A stretch of DNA of 64,000 nt from an uncultured Croceitalea sp. Lineage in GTDB: Bacteria; Bacteroidota; Bacteroidia; Flavobacteriales; Flavobacteriaceae. The stretch's first letter is position 1; each line of letters starts with the position of its first letter. The position numbers and the translations under genes were made by a program. The notes under the pieces are model-generated. The model searched no databases. It saw only the letters and a list, made by a program, of their open reading frames with translations, and was not told where the DNA came from. The stretch covers positions 124,001 through 188,000 of the forward strand of contig CANNDD010000005.1 in the NCBI GenBank assembly GCA_947503285.1. The letters are read 5' to 3'. Positions 52,524-62,647 of the stretch are shown piece by piece.

Positions 52524-54446
52524 GTGAACTATCGAATATTCCTATTCTTAACAATTCTCATAACTGAACTTACCTATTCACAGGTAGGGGACCTTCAATT
52601 AATTAGCGAATTAACAAATGACTTTGAAAACCAACTTCGATATTCCCACGAAAATGCACTGGGGTTGTTCAATCAAATTGAGGAAAGAGCCCTAAAGGTA
52701 AATACACGGGAGTCAAAGGCACTCCTGAACTATGTTAAATCCTTGCGTTATCTTAAACTGGACAAATTGCAAGATTCTGCAGTTCATTATGCAAAAAAAT
52801 CTTATTCGGCCCATAAATCATTAAATGACACCTTATCCCAGTCTAAAGATATAAACCTATTGTATAGATGTTTTCTAACCACCAATGAACGTGATAGTGC
52901 TTTTTATTATGCCTCCAAAGAATTGGAATTGGCCAAGTTAATTAGGAATAAGGAGTTATTGGCCAGGGCCAATTTGGACATGGGCGATGTTTATTATTTG
53001 ACCCGTCAGTATGAAAAGGTAAAATACTTTAGAAATAGAGCACTGTCCTTTGCCTATGGGTATGGGGCAAAACGTTTATTGGCCGACACTCATTTAAAAG
53101 TGGGCCAATCGTATATCAACCTCAGTAAAGAAAGGTCCAAAAAGAACTTGGATTCTGCCGTTTATCATGGGTACAAAGCGCTTTCATATGCTCAAGCTGC
53201 AAACTATGATTATGGCATTTACCATAGTACGGTAATTTTAGCTGATTTTTTAAATACAAGCAAACGACATAAAGAAGCCTTGCAATTGATAGAGACCATT
53301 GTCAGTTCGCCCAAAGATAAAGTTCCTTTAAATTATGGGTATAATGCCCAGTTTTATTACGCCACTATTTTAAAGGACAACCAGAAATACAAGCAGGCCA
53401 AAATCATAACGCAAAAATTGTTAAAAAGCACTGCAAAGGAAGATTTTAGCAGGAGGAAAGCATTGAACTATTTTTTAAGCGTATTATACGCCTATAACCA
53501 ACAACCTGATAGTACCGACTATGCCATTAAACAGGCTATTATAGCAAGTAATGCCCAAGATGTGGCGAAAATTAACGCAAGCATAAGTAAACTGCAGACC
53601 CAGTACGAAACCAAAGAGAAAGAGCAAGAAATTAAGTTGCTGGAACAAAATGAGCGTTTACGATTGCTCGAGGTAAAAGAATTACAGCGACAGCGTCTTA
53701 TTTTAGGGTATGCATTGCTCATTCCCTTTGTCTTGATCATAACTGGAGGTTGGTATTGGAACAGGCGTAGGTTAAAATTACAATTAGTAACTGAACAAAG
53801 TGAAAATGCGATTAAATTGAGCGAGTTGAGAGCCTTAAGATCTCAGATGAACCCCCATTTTATCTTCAATGCTTTAAATTCCATACAGGAGTATATTCTT
53901 TCAAACGACAAGACATTGGCAAGCTCATACTTGGTGAAGTTTTCAAGGTTGATACGAATGTATTTGGAACATAGTAGGGTCTTGGAAATTTCCATAGCCG
54001 AAGAAATCAAAGCCTTAAAACTTTACCTGTTTTTGGAAAAGAGCCGTATGGACAACGAACTCCACTACACCATAGATATAGATGAAAAACTCGACATCAA
54101 TCAGAATATATTGCCTCCGTTATTTATACAGCCATATGTTGAAAATGCCATTAAACATGGATTGCTACACAAAAAAGGGCGTAAAGAACTGGGCATTTCA
54201 TTTAGCCACGACAATGTATACAATGCCCTTGACATATCGATTAAGGATAATGGCATTGGAATGGAAGCCTCAAAAAAGTACAATAGAAATAGGAGATATA
54301 AACCGTTTGCTACAGATGCCAATGTGCATAGGTTAGAGTTGATTAATTTCAAAAGAATCAAAAAAATCAGTTTAAAGTTTATCGATTTAAATGGTGGCAA
54401 TAATGAAGTTAATGGTACGGAGGTAAGAATACGAATACCCTTATAA
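52524..54446 (+). CDS. TPR-containing LytS-type sensor histidine kinase
   Basis: 640 residues from GTG 52524, which begins a signal peptide (FLFLTILITELTYSQ). About seven TPR repeats in the periplasm (residues ~40-365, for example RANLDMGDVYYLTRQYEK), a coiled coil (about 355-395), a membrane helix (RLILGYALLIPFVLIITGG), then the His_kinase domain with QMNPHFIFNALNSIQE (phospho-His), YVENAIKHGLL and KDNGIGMEASK. Followed by its LytTR regulator. Confidence 0.9.
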   Translation: MNYRIFLFLTILITELTYSQVGDLQLISELTNDFENQLRYSHENALGLFNQIEERALKVNTRESKALLNYVKSLRYLKLDKLQDSAVHYAKKSYSAHKSLNDTLSQSKDINLLYRCFLTTNERDSAFYYASKELELAKLIRNKELLARANLDMGDVYYLTRQYEKVKYFRNRALSFAYGYGAKRLLADTHLKVGQSYINLSKERSKKNLDSAVYHGYKALSYAQAANYDYGIYHSTVILADFLNTSKRHKEALQLIETIVSSPKDKVPLNYGYNAQFYYATILKDNQKYKQAKIITQKLLKSTAKEDFSRRKALNYFLSVLYAYNQQPDSTDYAIKQAIIASNAQDVAKINASISKLQTQYETKEKEQEIKLLEQNERLRLLEVKELQRQRLILGYALLIPFVLIITGGWYWNRRRLKLQLVTEQSENAIKLSELRALRSQMNPHFIFNALNSIQEYILSNDKTLASSYLVKFSRLIRMYLEHSRVLEISIAEEIKALKLYLFLEKSRMDNELHYTIDIDEKLDINQNILPPLFIQPYVENAIKHGLLHKKGRKELGISFSHDNVYNALDISIKDNGIGMEASKKYNRNRRYKPFATDANVHRLELINFKRIKKISLKFIDLNGGNNEVNGTEVRIRIPL

Positions 54447-54512
54447 AGTATCGTTGGAATCAATATTTCCTGTATCGGGTTTTAGTTTGTTTATAACGAA
54501 AAAACAAGAAAT

Positions 54513-55268
54513 ATGAAGATACTAATAGTCGATGATGAGTTAAGCGCGAGAAAGCTCTTAAAACGTATGCTGTACAAACTGTTCAAGGAAGAAAAGGAAG
54601 TTATCCTTTATGAGGCGAAAGATTTGCCAAGGGCGGTCGAACTAATCAAAGAAGAACAGCCGAACATTGTCCTTTTGGACATTGAAATGCCCGAACATTC
54701 GGGATTGGAAATCTTGGATTTTTTTAAAAATACACCCATAAATTTTCAAATCATCTTTACCACAGCTTATAATGACTATGCCCTAGAGGCTTTTAAGCTT
54801 AACGCTACGGATTACCTGCTAAAACCGATTGATATTGTCGAGTTGGAAAATGCCATGCAAAAGGCACGAACAAAGTCAATGGATAGTCTGGAACAAAAAC
54901 TGGAAGATCTGCGACAGACTTTTTTGGAATTAAAAACGACCAAGATAGTCTTGGATGTGCCCAACGGGTTCATGTTTGTCTCCCCGGATGATGTCATTGC
55001 CTTGATAGCGGACGGCATGTACACCACAGTGTATCTAAAAGACAAAAGTAAGACGGTTATCGCGAAGCCCATAAGGCATTTTATCGAGCGCTTGGAACAG
55101 CATAAATATTTTTACAGGCCCCACAGGTCATACTACATCAACTTGAAGTATATCAAAGAGTTTTCTAAAAAAGATGGTGCCACGATTGTGCTGGAAAATG
55201 GAATGTCCATTCCTATTGCCAGAGATAAGAAAGAGGAATTTCTGTACATCATAAAAGGTATTTTTTAG
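54513..55268 (+). CDS. LytTR-family response regulator
   Basis: 251 residues. Receiver domain (ILIVDDELSARK, aspartate in IVLLDIEMPEHSG, FTTAYNDYALEAFK) and LytTR DNA-binding domain (IALIADGMYTTVYLKDKSK, YFYRPHRSYYINLKYIKEF). Partner of the kinase 66 bases upstream. The secreted genes downstream on the same strand are possible targets. Confidence 0.93.
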   Translation: MKILIVDDELSARKLLKRMLYKLFKEEKEVILYEAKDLPRAVELIKEEQPNIVLLDIEMPEHSGLEILDFFKNTPINFQIIFTTAYNDYALEAFKLNATDYLLKPIDIVELENAMQKARTKSMDSLEQKLEDLRQTFLELKTTKIVLDVPNGFMFVSPDDVIALIADGMYTTVYLKDKSKTVIAKPIRHFIERLEQHKYFYRPHRSYYINLKYIKEFSKKDGATIVLENGMSIPIARDKKEEFLYIIKGIF

Positions 55269-55447
55269 ATTTCAAAGACCTAATGATCTCTCCATTGAAC
55301 TTCCTTCACGACCTTGTTGTGGGGTTCGGTTTTTCTACAGAATTACATTTTAGAAATAAGCACTCGCATTTTAGAAACAAAAGGTCGCTTCTACATACTA
55401 GTATGGGAATTTTGCGTTCAAAAGATTCAATATAAAACAGAATTTTC

Positions 55448-57433
55448 ATGAAACAGCGATTCCATTTACGCACGTATTTTATGTGTCTTACTTTTACAAT
55501 TTTAATCTTTTCCTGCGGAAAGGATGATGATGGTGGTATGCCATCCTCAACCAATAACGCCCCTGAGATAATAGCACAAAGCTTCAATGCCTCTGAGGCC
55601 ATAGATGACGCCACGGTCATTGGCAAGGTAGCCGCTACGGATGCGGACAATGACGCTTTAACCTTTAGCATCAAGACCGATAGCGATAACCTATTTGAGA
55701 TTACGGATAGTGGCGATATCGGTTTGCAATCGGGCAAAGCCTTGGACTTTGAGACCAAAACAAGCCACACCTTATCAATTGATGTTACAGATGGTGAAGC
55801 AACTGCCAATGCCGCGGTGACCATTACCGTTGTAGATGTTAATGAAAATCAGGCTCCAGTTTTTACAGCACAGACCTTTACTATAGGAGAAAACGCAGCT
55901 TTGAATACCGAAGTAGGCATTCTAGGGGCAACCGACCCAGATGGTGATACCATAACGTATAGTTGGGATCCAAATGGAAGTGTCAGTGCCTTTGCCTTAG
56001 AAAATTTAAATGGTGTAGGCAAGATCAGAACGGCAGATAATGCCGCGGGCAATCTGGATTTTGAGACGACTTCTCAGTATATAGTGTCTGTTATTGCCAG
56101 TGACGGGGAGCTATCTACACAAGCCAATATCACTATTAATGTAACGGATGAGAATGATAGACCATTAATTGACTCCCAAACATTCACCGTAGCCGAGGAT
56201 ATTGATGAAACAGTGCTAATTGGGCAAGTTGTAGCCAATGATCAAGACAACGACCCTCTTACCTTTTCAGTGGATATTGATTACGATTTACTTTTTGAAG
56301 TATCAAGCACAGGTGAAATCAGCTTAAGATCAGGAAGCACCCTAGATTTTGAGACAAAAACGTCGCACCAACTGGACCTATTTGTATCGGACGGCACGGA
56401 AACCATCGGGGCAACCATTACCATTGATGTTACCGATGTTACAGAAAGTGGGGGAACTGTATCAAGATTTGCAGGCAACGTAAATGGTATTGCTGGAAAT
56501 ATTGATGGCGATGCCTTAAACGATTCTGCATTTGGCAATCCATCAAGTATCGAAAGAGACTCGCAAGGGAATATTTATATAATTAATTCTGGATATAGTA
56601 ATGTAAGAAAGATTGATGTTAATAATCAAGTAACTACTTTAAGCTTGAACTTACCAAACCAAGTAAGACAATTCATTCCCCAGGGACTCGCTGTGGACTC
56701 CAATGATAGATTATACATTTCCGATGGTGGTAGCCATGTTATTTATAGATGGGACCCAACAACGGAGGTACTCACTACTTTTGCCGGAACTATCAACTCA
56801 CCTGGTTTTACCAATGGAAGTTCGGGAACATTTAATGGGCCAGCCGGTATGGATTTTAACGCATCGGGCAATCTTCTTGTTGCCGATGTAAATAACCATA
56901 GTATTCGTCAAGTAAGTCCGAGTGGAGTAATATCAACCATAGTGGGAACAACCGGTATGAGTGGTAGCGGAAACGGATTGTTCAATCGACCAGTTGACAT
57001 CGTAGTCTCTCCTTCCGATGGCTCTTTGTACGTTGCAGATAGTGGCAACAATGCTATTAGATTAATTGAATTTTCAACATTCGGTGCCGGTATGACAGCT
57101 ATTACTATGTCCACATATGCAGGTGACAACAGTGGGGCTTCTGGGTTTGTTGATGACAATGGACTCACCGCACGTTTTAATGACCCCAGAGCACTTGTAA
57201 TCGATTCGAATAACAACCTTTATGTTGCCGATACAGGTAACAACACTATTCGTAAAATAACACCAAACGCAGACGTTACCACACTTAACTCATCCAATCA
57301 ATCTGGTTCCACTAACGGGAATTTGAGTGTCGCCCGTTTCGATGCCCCTTCGGGTATTGAACTTGATGCTTCGGGAAATCTTTATATAGGGGATAGTGGT
57401 AATAACGTGATTCGATATATACAATTTCAATAA
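55448..57433 (+). CDS. Lipoprotein with cadherin-like repeats and an NHL-type beta-propeller
   Basis: 661 residues with lipobox IFSC, then GKDDDGG. Three cadherin-like repeats (about 35-330; markers FNASEAIDDATVIGKVAATD, LDFETKTSHTLSIDVTDGEA, IDVTDV) lead into an NHL-repeat propeller (about 345-661) with recurring NLYVADTGNNTIRKI-like blades (GLAVDSNDRLYISDGGSH, NLLVADVNNHSIRQVS, SLYVADSGNNAIRLIE). Cadherin-like repeats bind calcium in known examples, and NHL propellers mediate binding. A surface adhesion or scaffold role is plausible, unproved. Confidence 0.87.
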   Translation: MKQRFHLRTYFMCLTFTILIFSCGKDDDGGMPSSTNNAPEIIAQSFNASEAIDDATVIGKVAATDADNDALTFSIKTDSDNLFEITDSGDIGLQSGKALDFETKTSHTLSIDVTDGEATANAAVTITVVDVNENQAPVFTAQTFTIGENAALNTEVGILGATDPDGDTITYSWDPNGSVSAFALENLNGVGKIRTADNAAGNLDFETTSQYIVSVIASDGELSTQANITINVTDENDRPLIDSQTFTVAEDIDETVLIGQVVANDQDNDPLTFSVDIDYDLLFEVSSTGEISLRSGSTLDFETKTSHQLDLFVSDGTETIGATITIDVTDVTESGGTVSRFAGNVNGIAGNIDGDALNDSAFGNPSSIERDSQGNIYIINSGYSNVRKIDVNNQVTTLSLNLPNQVRQFIPQGLAVDSNDRLYISDGGSHVIYRWDPTTEVLTTFAGTINSPGFTNGSSGTFNGPAGMDFNASGNLLVADVNNHSIRQVSPSGVISTIVGTTGMSGSGNGLFNRPVDIVVSPSDGSLYVADSGNNAIRLIEFSTFGAGMTAITMSTYAGDNSGASGFVDDNGLTARFNDPRALVIDSNNNLYVADTGNNTIRKITPNADVTTLNSSNQSGSTNGNLSVARFDAPSGIELDASGNLYIGDSGNNVIRYIQFQ

Positions 57434-57509
57434 CAAGAATTAAACAAGTTCCCATTACCTAAAAGGTTAAGGGGACTTGTTATACTCCATATTTAAAACT
57501 TTAGATCTT

Positions 57510-58619
57510 ATGAAAAGTAAAACATTCAAAACAACATTATTCTCCTGCTTGACCCTGCTAGCGGTCAATATTGAATCCCATTCACAGGAGGTTGTCAATC
57601 AAACCGAACAACTTAAAACATTACGAACTGGAAAGTACATAGCCTTTGATGTCAAAAAAAACAACAACGGAAATTATGAATACCATGATTTAAAGGGAGA
57701 GCACGAATTGCTTGAGATTCATCAAGAACCCAACTTTCCTGAACACAAATATTTTGAAATGAAAATTTATGGTGATGACTATAATTTTATTCCGGATAAC
57801 ATGGCCTTTCCCGTAACCTATGCTAGATTATCCTATGAGGGAAATGATAAGTTAAAAAAACAAGTTGGTTTTGTTCCAAGGGAAATTAGACCAGGATCCA
57901 CAAACAGGGTGTGTATTGTTGACGGAGTTATTTTTGATTTAAGCACTTCATTTAAAGAAGACGATACAGAGACTTATGTTCCTTATCGTTTATATGTTCA
58001 CGAAAATTTTGGGGAGGACTTCAAAGAGGGGGATAAAAAAGAGAGTGGTAAAAAGAAAAAGTTGTCCCTTAAAGAGCGAATGGAGCAAGCCATGGTAAAA
58101 AAAATAGCAAACAAAGACCCTGAAATGAAGGCCCGTTACAATAGCATGCAAAAACTTATGGCCATGGATGCAGCGGGCCTTGTACAACGGTATCTTATCA
58201 ACGCGGTGGCCCAACAAAAGTCAGCAGAGCCTAAATGGCAACAAGACCCTTTAAATACGCAGAGAGTCCAACTGGTGGAAGAACGAAGAGAGCTCATGTT
58301 CGCAGCGATGAAAAAGTATAACGAAGATTTGATGGATACTCCTGAGTGGAGGCGTATACAGGAGAACAATAGAAGGGCCAATGCCGCCTTAGCTGCGAAC
58401 AACGTGACTGTTAAAAACGCAACAGGTCGTGACATCTATCTTTATGAGGAAGGCTCAATGAATGGCACTCGCATCAATGCAGGTAGTTCAGGTTCTTTCA
58501 GTTGTAGCAGCTCCTATTATTATGCCTTTGATGGCAATTCAGGTACCCGAGGTGGCAATGCGGGTCCTTTGGCTTATTCGGCCAATTCTTCCTGTGGCGG
58601 TGCAGTTACCGTGAATTAA
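57510..58619 (+). CDS. Hypothetical secreted protein
   Basis: 369 residues from ATG 57510, which gives a signal peptide (LFSCLTLLAVNIESHSQE); an earlier ATG at 57477 lies in frame. After a beta-rich N-terminal half (KYIAFDVKKNNNGNYEYHD) comes a Lys/Glu-rich helical stretch (about 175-200, KEGDKKESGKKKKLSLKERM), a helical region, and a C-terminal ~65 residues of small residues with repeated Gly/Ser/Asn and cysteines (SGSFSCSSSYYYAFDGNSGT, SCGGAVTVN), looking like a beta-domain. I do not recognise the family. Confidence 0.65.
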   Translation: MKSKTFKTTLFSCLTLLAVNIESHSQEVVNQTEQLKTLRTGKYIAFDVKKNNNGNYEYHDLKGEHELLEIHQEPNFPEHKYFEMKIYGDDYNFIPDNMAFPVTYARLSYEGNDKLKKQVGFVPREIRPGSTNRVCIVDGVIFDLSTSFKEDDTETYVPYRLYVHENFGEDFKEGDKKESGKKKKLSLKERMEQAMVKKIANKDPEMKARYNSMQKLMAMDAAGLVQRYLINAVAQQKSAEPKWQQDPLNTQRVQLVEERRELMFAAMKKYNEDLMDTPEWRRIQENNRRANAALAANNVTVKNATGRDIYLYEEGSMNGTRINAGSSGSFSCSSSYYYAFDGNSGTRGGNAGPLAYSANSSCGGAVTVN

Positions 58620-58815
58620 TTTGAACACCCATTTTGCATTGACAAAGAACTCATGACACCTTTTCCCATTTACTTTCGTTTGGGAGCTTATAAAGAAATA
58701 AGATTGATGCTTTTCCAAAGAACGGCTCTTCAATTCATAAGGGCCTTTCTTTATATTAAAGGCTTCGTAAAAACATTTAATCCAAATAACAAATTCATAT
58801 CCTAAAGAAATTTCA

Positions 58816-59268
58816 ATGAAAAATTGCATGCTTCTTTTATGCTTTTGCACAACATTCCTGACGTTTTCCCAAACGGCTATGCCAGATGAAATCGATACAT
58901 CATATGTCGCTAAATTTGAGGTAGAGGGAGTAGGCGGAAGACCAGTGAATCCAGAAAGGAAAATCAAATTGGCGTTAAAGGACGGACATCCTATTCTGTC
59001 CGTTGTTCTATGCGAAGGGTGCTTCCCGGCTACTTTTGGACTTATGGAAGAATTAAGTGATAGGTTTGGCGAACTTGTTTTTAAAAACAGCCTTGGGGTT
59101 TACATATTGGTTTACAATGAACAAGGTTTTGTAATTGCAGAACCAAGCTCGGAAGAAAACAAAAGATTTTCCTTTATCGATTTTTATACTAGAAGTAGAA
59201 TTGATTATGATACAATCACCAAAACCACTATTGAAGCTTATGCCAGGAGACTTTTGGAAATTATTTAA
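58816..59268 (+). CDS. Hypothetical small secreted protein
   Basis: 150 residues, signal peptide (MLLLCFCTTFLTFSQ). The mature part contains the pair CEGCFP in a strand-turn segment (LSVVLCEGCFPATFG), then EELSDRFGELVFKNSLGV. A CxxC placed like this can be redox-active or metal-binding, but no thioredoxin-fold pattern is complete. Function unknown. Confidence 0.6.
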   Translation: MKNCMLLLCFCTTFLTFSQTAMPDEIDTSYVAKFEVEGVGGRPVNPERKIKLALKDGHPILSVVLCEGCFPATFGLMEELSDRFGELVFKNSLGVYILVYNEQGFVIAEPSSEENKRFSFIDFYTRSRIDYDTITKTTIEAYARRLLEII

Positions 59269-59719
59269 TATCAAAGACTAAATCTTAATTATACATAATC
59301 AATAAAAGAAACGCATTTATTTTGGAGTATCACAAAAAGAACGATTTCTAGTACATCGGCACTTTTTATTACCCGTTCTATATATTTGGCCATTTTAAGG
59401 GAACAAATAATTAGAAAAAATCATAATGTTTAAGATTGTGGATTCTTATCTTAAGTTGCCAGTGACAAAACTAAAATCCTACCGCCTAATAGGGTACATC
59501 CACCTAATAAAAATCAAGTTTTACTTAATAGTGAAGCTCCTTATTTTAAAGCTGAATTGAAATAAAGATAGTAAACACGCGTTTCTGTTTATTCAGGAAT
59601 AACCTTACAAATAATCCACTGAAAAAAAAGGCTCAATTTCACTTATCTATCGAATATTAATTTACCATAGATTAAACCATTTGGTTTTTAGGTAGTCTGA
59701 CTTATCAAACAATGTAATT
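59269..59719. other. Non-coding gap
   Basis: About 450 AT-rich bases with no credible open frame. The string CCTACCGCCTAATAGGGTACATCCACCTAATA (59480-59511) contains a doubled CCnCCTAATA motif of unknown meaning. No terminator hairpin was recognised. Confidence 0.5.
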
Positions 59720-60721
59720 ATGAAAACCAAATCTAATAACCTACTAAGGAAAACCTACACGCTCTTTTTAATAATTTTTCTAACAGTTCTTAGCTGTAGT
59801 AAGAGCGAAGAGACAACGGCAGAAATTGAACAGGTAGAGCAAACCGATGATAGTGATGATACCACACCCGAAACGGATAATACAACAGATTCATCCGGAA
59901 CCGTTGATTTGACAAGTTTACCTTTTGGTGGTATCGGGGAAACTAAAATTATGATTCGAACAGATGGTGTTCAATCTCCAGATTTTTTATCACTATGGCT
60001 TTGCGGACTTCCTTCCGACGGTGCCGGTGCCGATAATGCAAGCGATTGGACCAACCCTGATGGCACTTGGAATTATGAATTGAAGCCGCAGGTCGAGGGA
60101 AACATCACCTGGAACCATGTTTTTGACATTAGTTTAGATGGTAATGGCAATCGAATTATTACAGGAAATAATTTGCCGGACCACCCTACCGGTATATTTC
60201 CAATAGAACAAGGTACTGACGCTTTTGAGTACGACAGAAACCCGAATATCATCTCTGAACAAGTTGTAAATTATACCTTACCGGCAATACCTGAAATGGC
60301 CCAAGAAGCAAATTGTGTTTTTTTTGGCCCTGCAGGGTTTTCTTTGACCGGTGCAGCGATTTACCACGGCGCTTCAACTTTAGGTACCGATGCAGCTGCC
60401 CACGAAATGTTGGATAGGTTCGGTGGCCATACGGATGGTACGGAAAGATACCATTATCACTTTCCTTCACAAGACCTTCAAGATCACATTCACGAACACG
60501 AATCTGGTCACGGAGCACTTATGGGATATATGTTAGATGGTTTTGGAATATATGGTCCGCAAGGTGAAAATGGCGAAATTTTGACTTCGGCAGATTTAGA
60601 CGAGTGCCATGGTCACAAACATCCTGTTATGTGGGATGGAGAGATGATCGAAATGTACCATTATCATTGGACTTACGATTTCCCATACAATATTGGATGT
60701 TTTAAAGGCACACCTCAATAA
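59720..60721 (+). CDS. YHYH-domain lipoprotein
   Basis: 333 residues, lipobox VLSC followed by a Ser/Glu/Asp/Thr-rich tether (about 25-62). The mature domain has the YHYH family marks: ERYHYHFPSQD, EHESGHGALMGYMLDGFGIY, ECHGHKHPVMWD and MYHYHWTYDFPYNIGC. The histidine clusters suggest a metal-binding site. Function of the family is unsettled. Its stop is 7 bases before the sulfatase start, so the two form an operon. Confidence 0.85.
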   Translation: MKTKSNNLLRKTYTLFLIIFLTVLSCSKSEETTAEIEQVEQTDDSDDTTPETDNTTDSSGTVDLTSLPFGGIGETKIMIRTDGVQSPDFLSLWLCGLPSDGAGADNASDWTNPDGTWNYELKPQVEGNITWNHVFDISLDGNGNRIITGNNLPDHPTGIFPIEQGTDAFEYDRNPNIISEQVVNYTLPAIPEMAQEANCVFFGPAGFSLTGAAIYHGASTLGTDAAAHEMLDRFGGHTDGTERYHYHFPSQDLQDHIHEHESGHGALMGYMLDGFGIYGPQGENGEILTSADLDECHGHKHPVMWDGEMIEMYHYHWTYDFPYNIGCFKGTPQ

Positions 60722-60728
60722 GATTGAT

Positions 60729-62081
60729 ATGATAATTAAGAAATCAATTATAGTTTTATCCAGCATTCTTTTGAGCCTAGTTATTTTTTCCTGTTCAAAT
60801 GACGCGGTAGATGTCATAACGGATACGGATGAGATTGCTGATACTGATGAAGAAACTATTGATACACCAAATTCAACTTCATCATCTCCCAATATTTTGT
60901 TCATTATAGCTGATGACTTGGGAAAGGATGCAATTAATGGTTTTACAGAAGGGAGCATTAAGCCCAATACCCCAAATATTGATGCCATAAGAACCAATGG
61001 AATATCATTTGACAATTTTTGGACCAACCCGACCTGTACCCCGACAAGGGCATCTATAATCACGGGAAAATATGGATACCGAACGAATGTTAAAGGAGCA
61101 GGTGATGTTTTGGCACAATCAGAAGTTTCCTTGCAACAGTATATAAGCGATAACACTAATGATACTTATGCCTCTGCGGTTATCGGTAAATGGCATTTAG
61201 CCGGGAACGAATCTAGTGTAAATCCAGAGGATTTTGGCATCGATTATTACGCTGGTTTAATTCGCGGTGCTGTTGATGATTACTACCAATGGCAACTCAC
61301 CGAAGATGGTAGTAGTAGTTTACAGACCGAATATACTACGGAGGTTTTTACTGATTTGTCCATTGATTGGTTAAATGGGCAATCAAAACCTTGGTTTTTA
61401 TGGCTGGCTTATAATGCGCCCCATACACCGTTTCACATTCCGCCGAGTAATATGCACAGTCAAGGAAATTTACCGGAATATTCAGATAGTTTAGACCCAT
61501 TGCCCTATTATATGGCCGCTATTGAAGCTATGGATTTTCAAATTGGAAGGTTATTGGATGCCATCCCTGTAGAGGAGAAAGAAAATTTGGTCATAATTTT
61601 TATAGGGGATAATGGCACTCCAAATCAAGTAGCCCAAAGCCCTTATTCAAGTAATAAGGTGAAAAATACCCTATATCAGGGGGGCATAAACGTACCCATG
61701 TTCATTTCGGGAAGTTCTGTTTCCCGTATGGGAACAGATGATAATCTTATTACGAGTACGGATTTATTCGCAACCATAGCCGAAATTTCAGGAACCACTA
61801 CGTCCGAGATTCACGATAGTGAAAGTTTCAAAAGTCTATTGAGTAATGATATGTCAACTAGGGAATTTCAATATTCAGAGATGAACAATGGGATAACTGA
61901 TCAATGGACAATCAGTAACGGTGTATATAAGTTTATTATTGATTCAGGTGGAGATGAGCAACTATATAATCTTATGGATGATTCCTATGAGGATAATAAT
62001 CTGTTAAATGGTAGTTTATCTTCAACGGAGCAGGATGCTAAAACTTTATTAGAAGCTGAACTTAGTGCTATACGAGATTGA
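60729..62081 (+). CDS. Secreted sulfatase (formylglycine-type)
   Basis: 450 residues from ATG 60729, which opens a lipoprotein signal (lipobox IFSC); a frame extension to 60693 overlaps the YHYH gene. Sulfatase marks: NILFIIADDLGKDA (metal-binding Asp pair), NPTCTPTRASIITGKYG with the cysteine (C103) that is converted to formylglycine, AVIGKWHLAG, YNAPHTPFHIP, FIGDNGTPNQ. It would remove sulfate esters from a polysaccharide or glycan; the substrate is not known. No anaerobic maturase gene is in view. Confidence 0.9.
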   Translation: MIIKKSIIVLSSILLSLVIFSCSNDAVDVITDTDEIADTDEETIDTPNSTSSSPNILFIIADDLGKDAINGFTEGSIKPNTPNIDAIRTNGISFDNFWTNPTCTPTRASIITGKYGYRTNVKGAGDVLAQSEVSLQQYISDNTNDTYASAVIGKWHLAGNESSVNPEDFGIDYYAGLIRGAVDDYYQWQLTEDGSSSLQTEYTTEVFTDLSIDWLNGQSKPWFLWLAYNAPHTPFHIPPSNMHSQGNLPEYSDSLDPLPYYMAAIEAMDFQIGRLLDAIPVEEKENLVIIFIGDNGTPNQVAQSPYSSNKVKNTLYQGGINVPMFISGSSVSRMGTDDNLITSTDLFATIAEISGTTTSEIHDSESFKSLLSNDMSTREFQYSEMNNGITDQWTISNGVYKFIIDSGGDEQLYNLMDDSYEDNNLLNGSLSSTEQDAKTLLEAELSAIRD

Positions 62082-62646
62082 TATAACTACCTATAAGAAG
62101 CACCATGAGGATTTATCTTTTTTAATTTTCCAGGAATTTATAAGTAGCCAGTGGTCTATTTCTTGAATTGAAATAGTTTATGCCAACCAAATCACGATAC
62201 CTTGCGAGGATGTTAACAAAAACGCCTGGTATTCCTTTAAAACGAACGTTATTAGAAACTCAAGTGGGATACACAAATGATTACGTCTTGTGATACTTCT
62301 GGTCTTAAGCTATTGACCCAATTAATCCTTATGCATCCTGTATTAATTCAAACCTTTCACTAAAATATCCTTGATTTTTCCATTTAGCGCTTCTTAAAAC
62401 CTAGGAAATCTCAGCGAAATGTAGTAAAGGCCATTACCTTAAAAGTAATGGTATTCCGAAGTCCCCACTCGTGGGGAAAAGGAATAGCAAGAGGGTAACG
62501 CGCTAAAGCGACGTTGCGTTGACGATTTGCTTTGCAAATAATTGATTTTAAGGTAGTTATTAGGGGTTTTTTAATTGGACTCAAATCCAAAGTTTGTTGA
62601 AAAACATCCTGAATACCCCATAAACACAGAAAAAGTTTGTTGAAAA
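62082..62646. other. Gap before the mobilization gene, with structured repeats
   Basis: About 560 bases without a convincing gene. The second half holds the inverted-repeat cluster (62431-62536) and direct repeats (62589-62647) listed below. The first half is AT-rich; nothing recognised. Confidence 0.5.
62431..62536. other. Candidate oriT or regulatory region (cluster of inverted repeats)
   Basis: Three perfect inverted repeats in ~105 bases: CCATTAC/GTAATGG (62431-62437 and 62445-62451), TCCCCAC/GTGGGGA (62462-62468 and 62471-62477) and TTTGC/GCAAA (62525-62529 and 62532-62536). It lies ~110 bases before a mobilization gene. Origins of transfer often show such hairpins next to the mob genes, but no nic site could be identified. 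Confidence 0.4.
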
Positions 62647-62647
62647 A
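62589..62647 (+). repeat. Direct repeats upstream of the mobilization gene
   Basis: AAAGTTTGTTGAAAAA occurs twice, at 62589-62604 and 62632-62647, 43 bases apart (about four helical turns). The second copy runs into the start codon of the mobilization gene, where an autorepressor could block translation or transcription. Confidence 0.6.
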
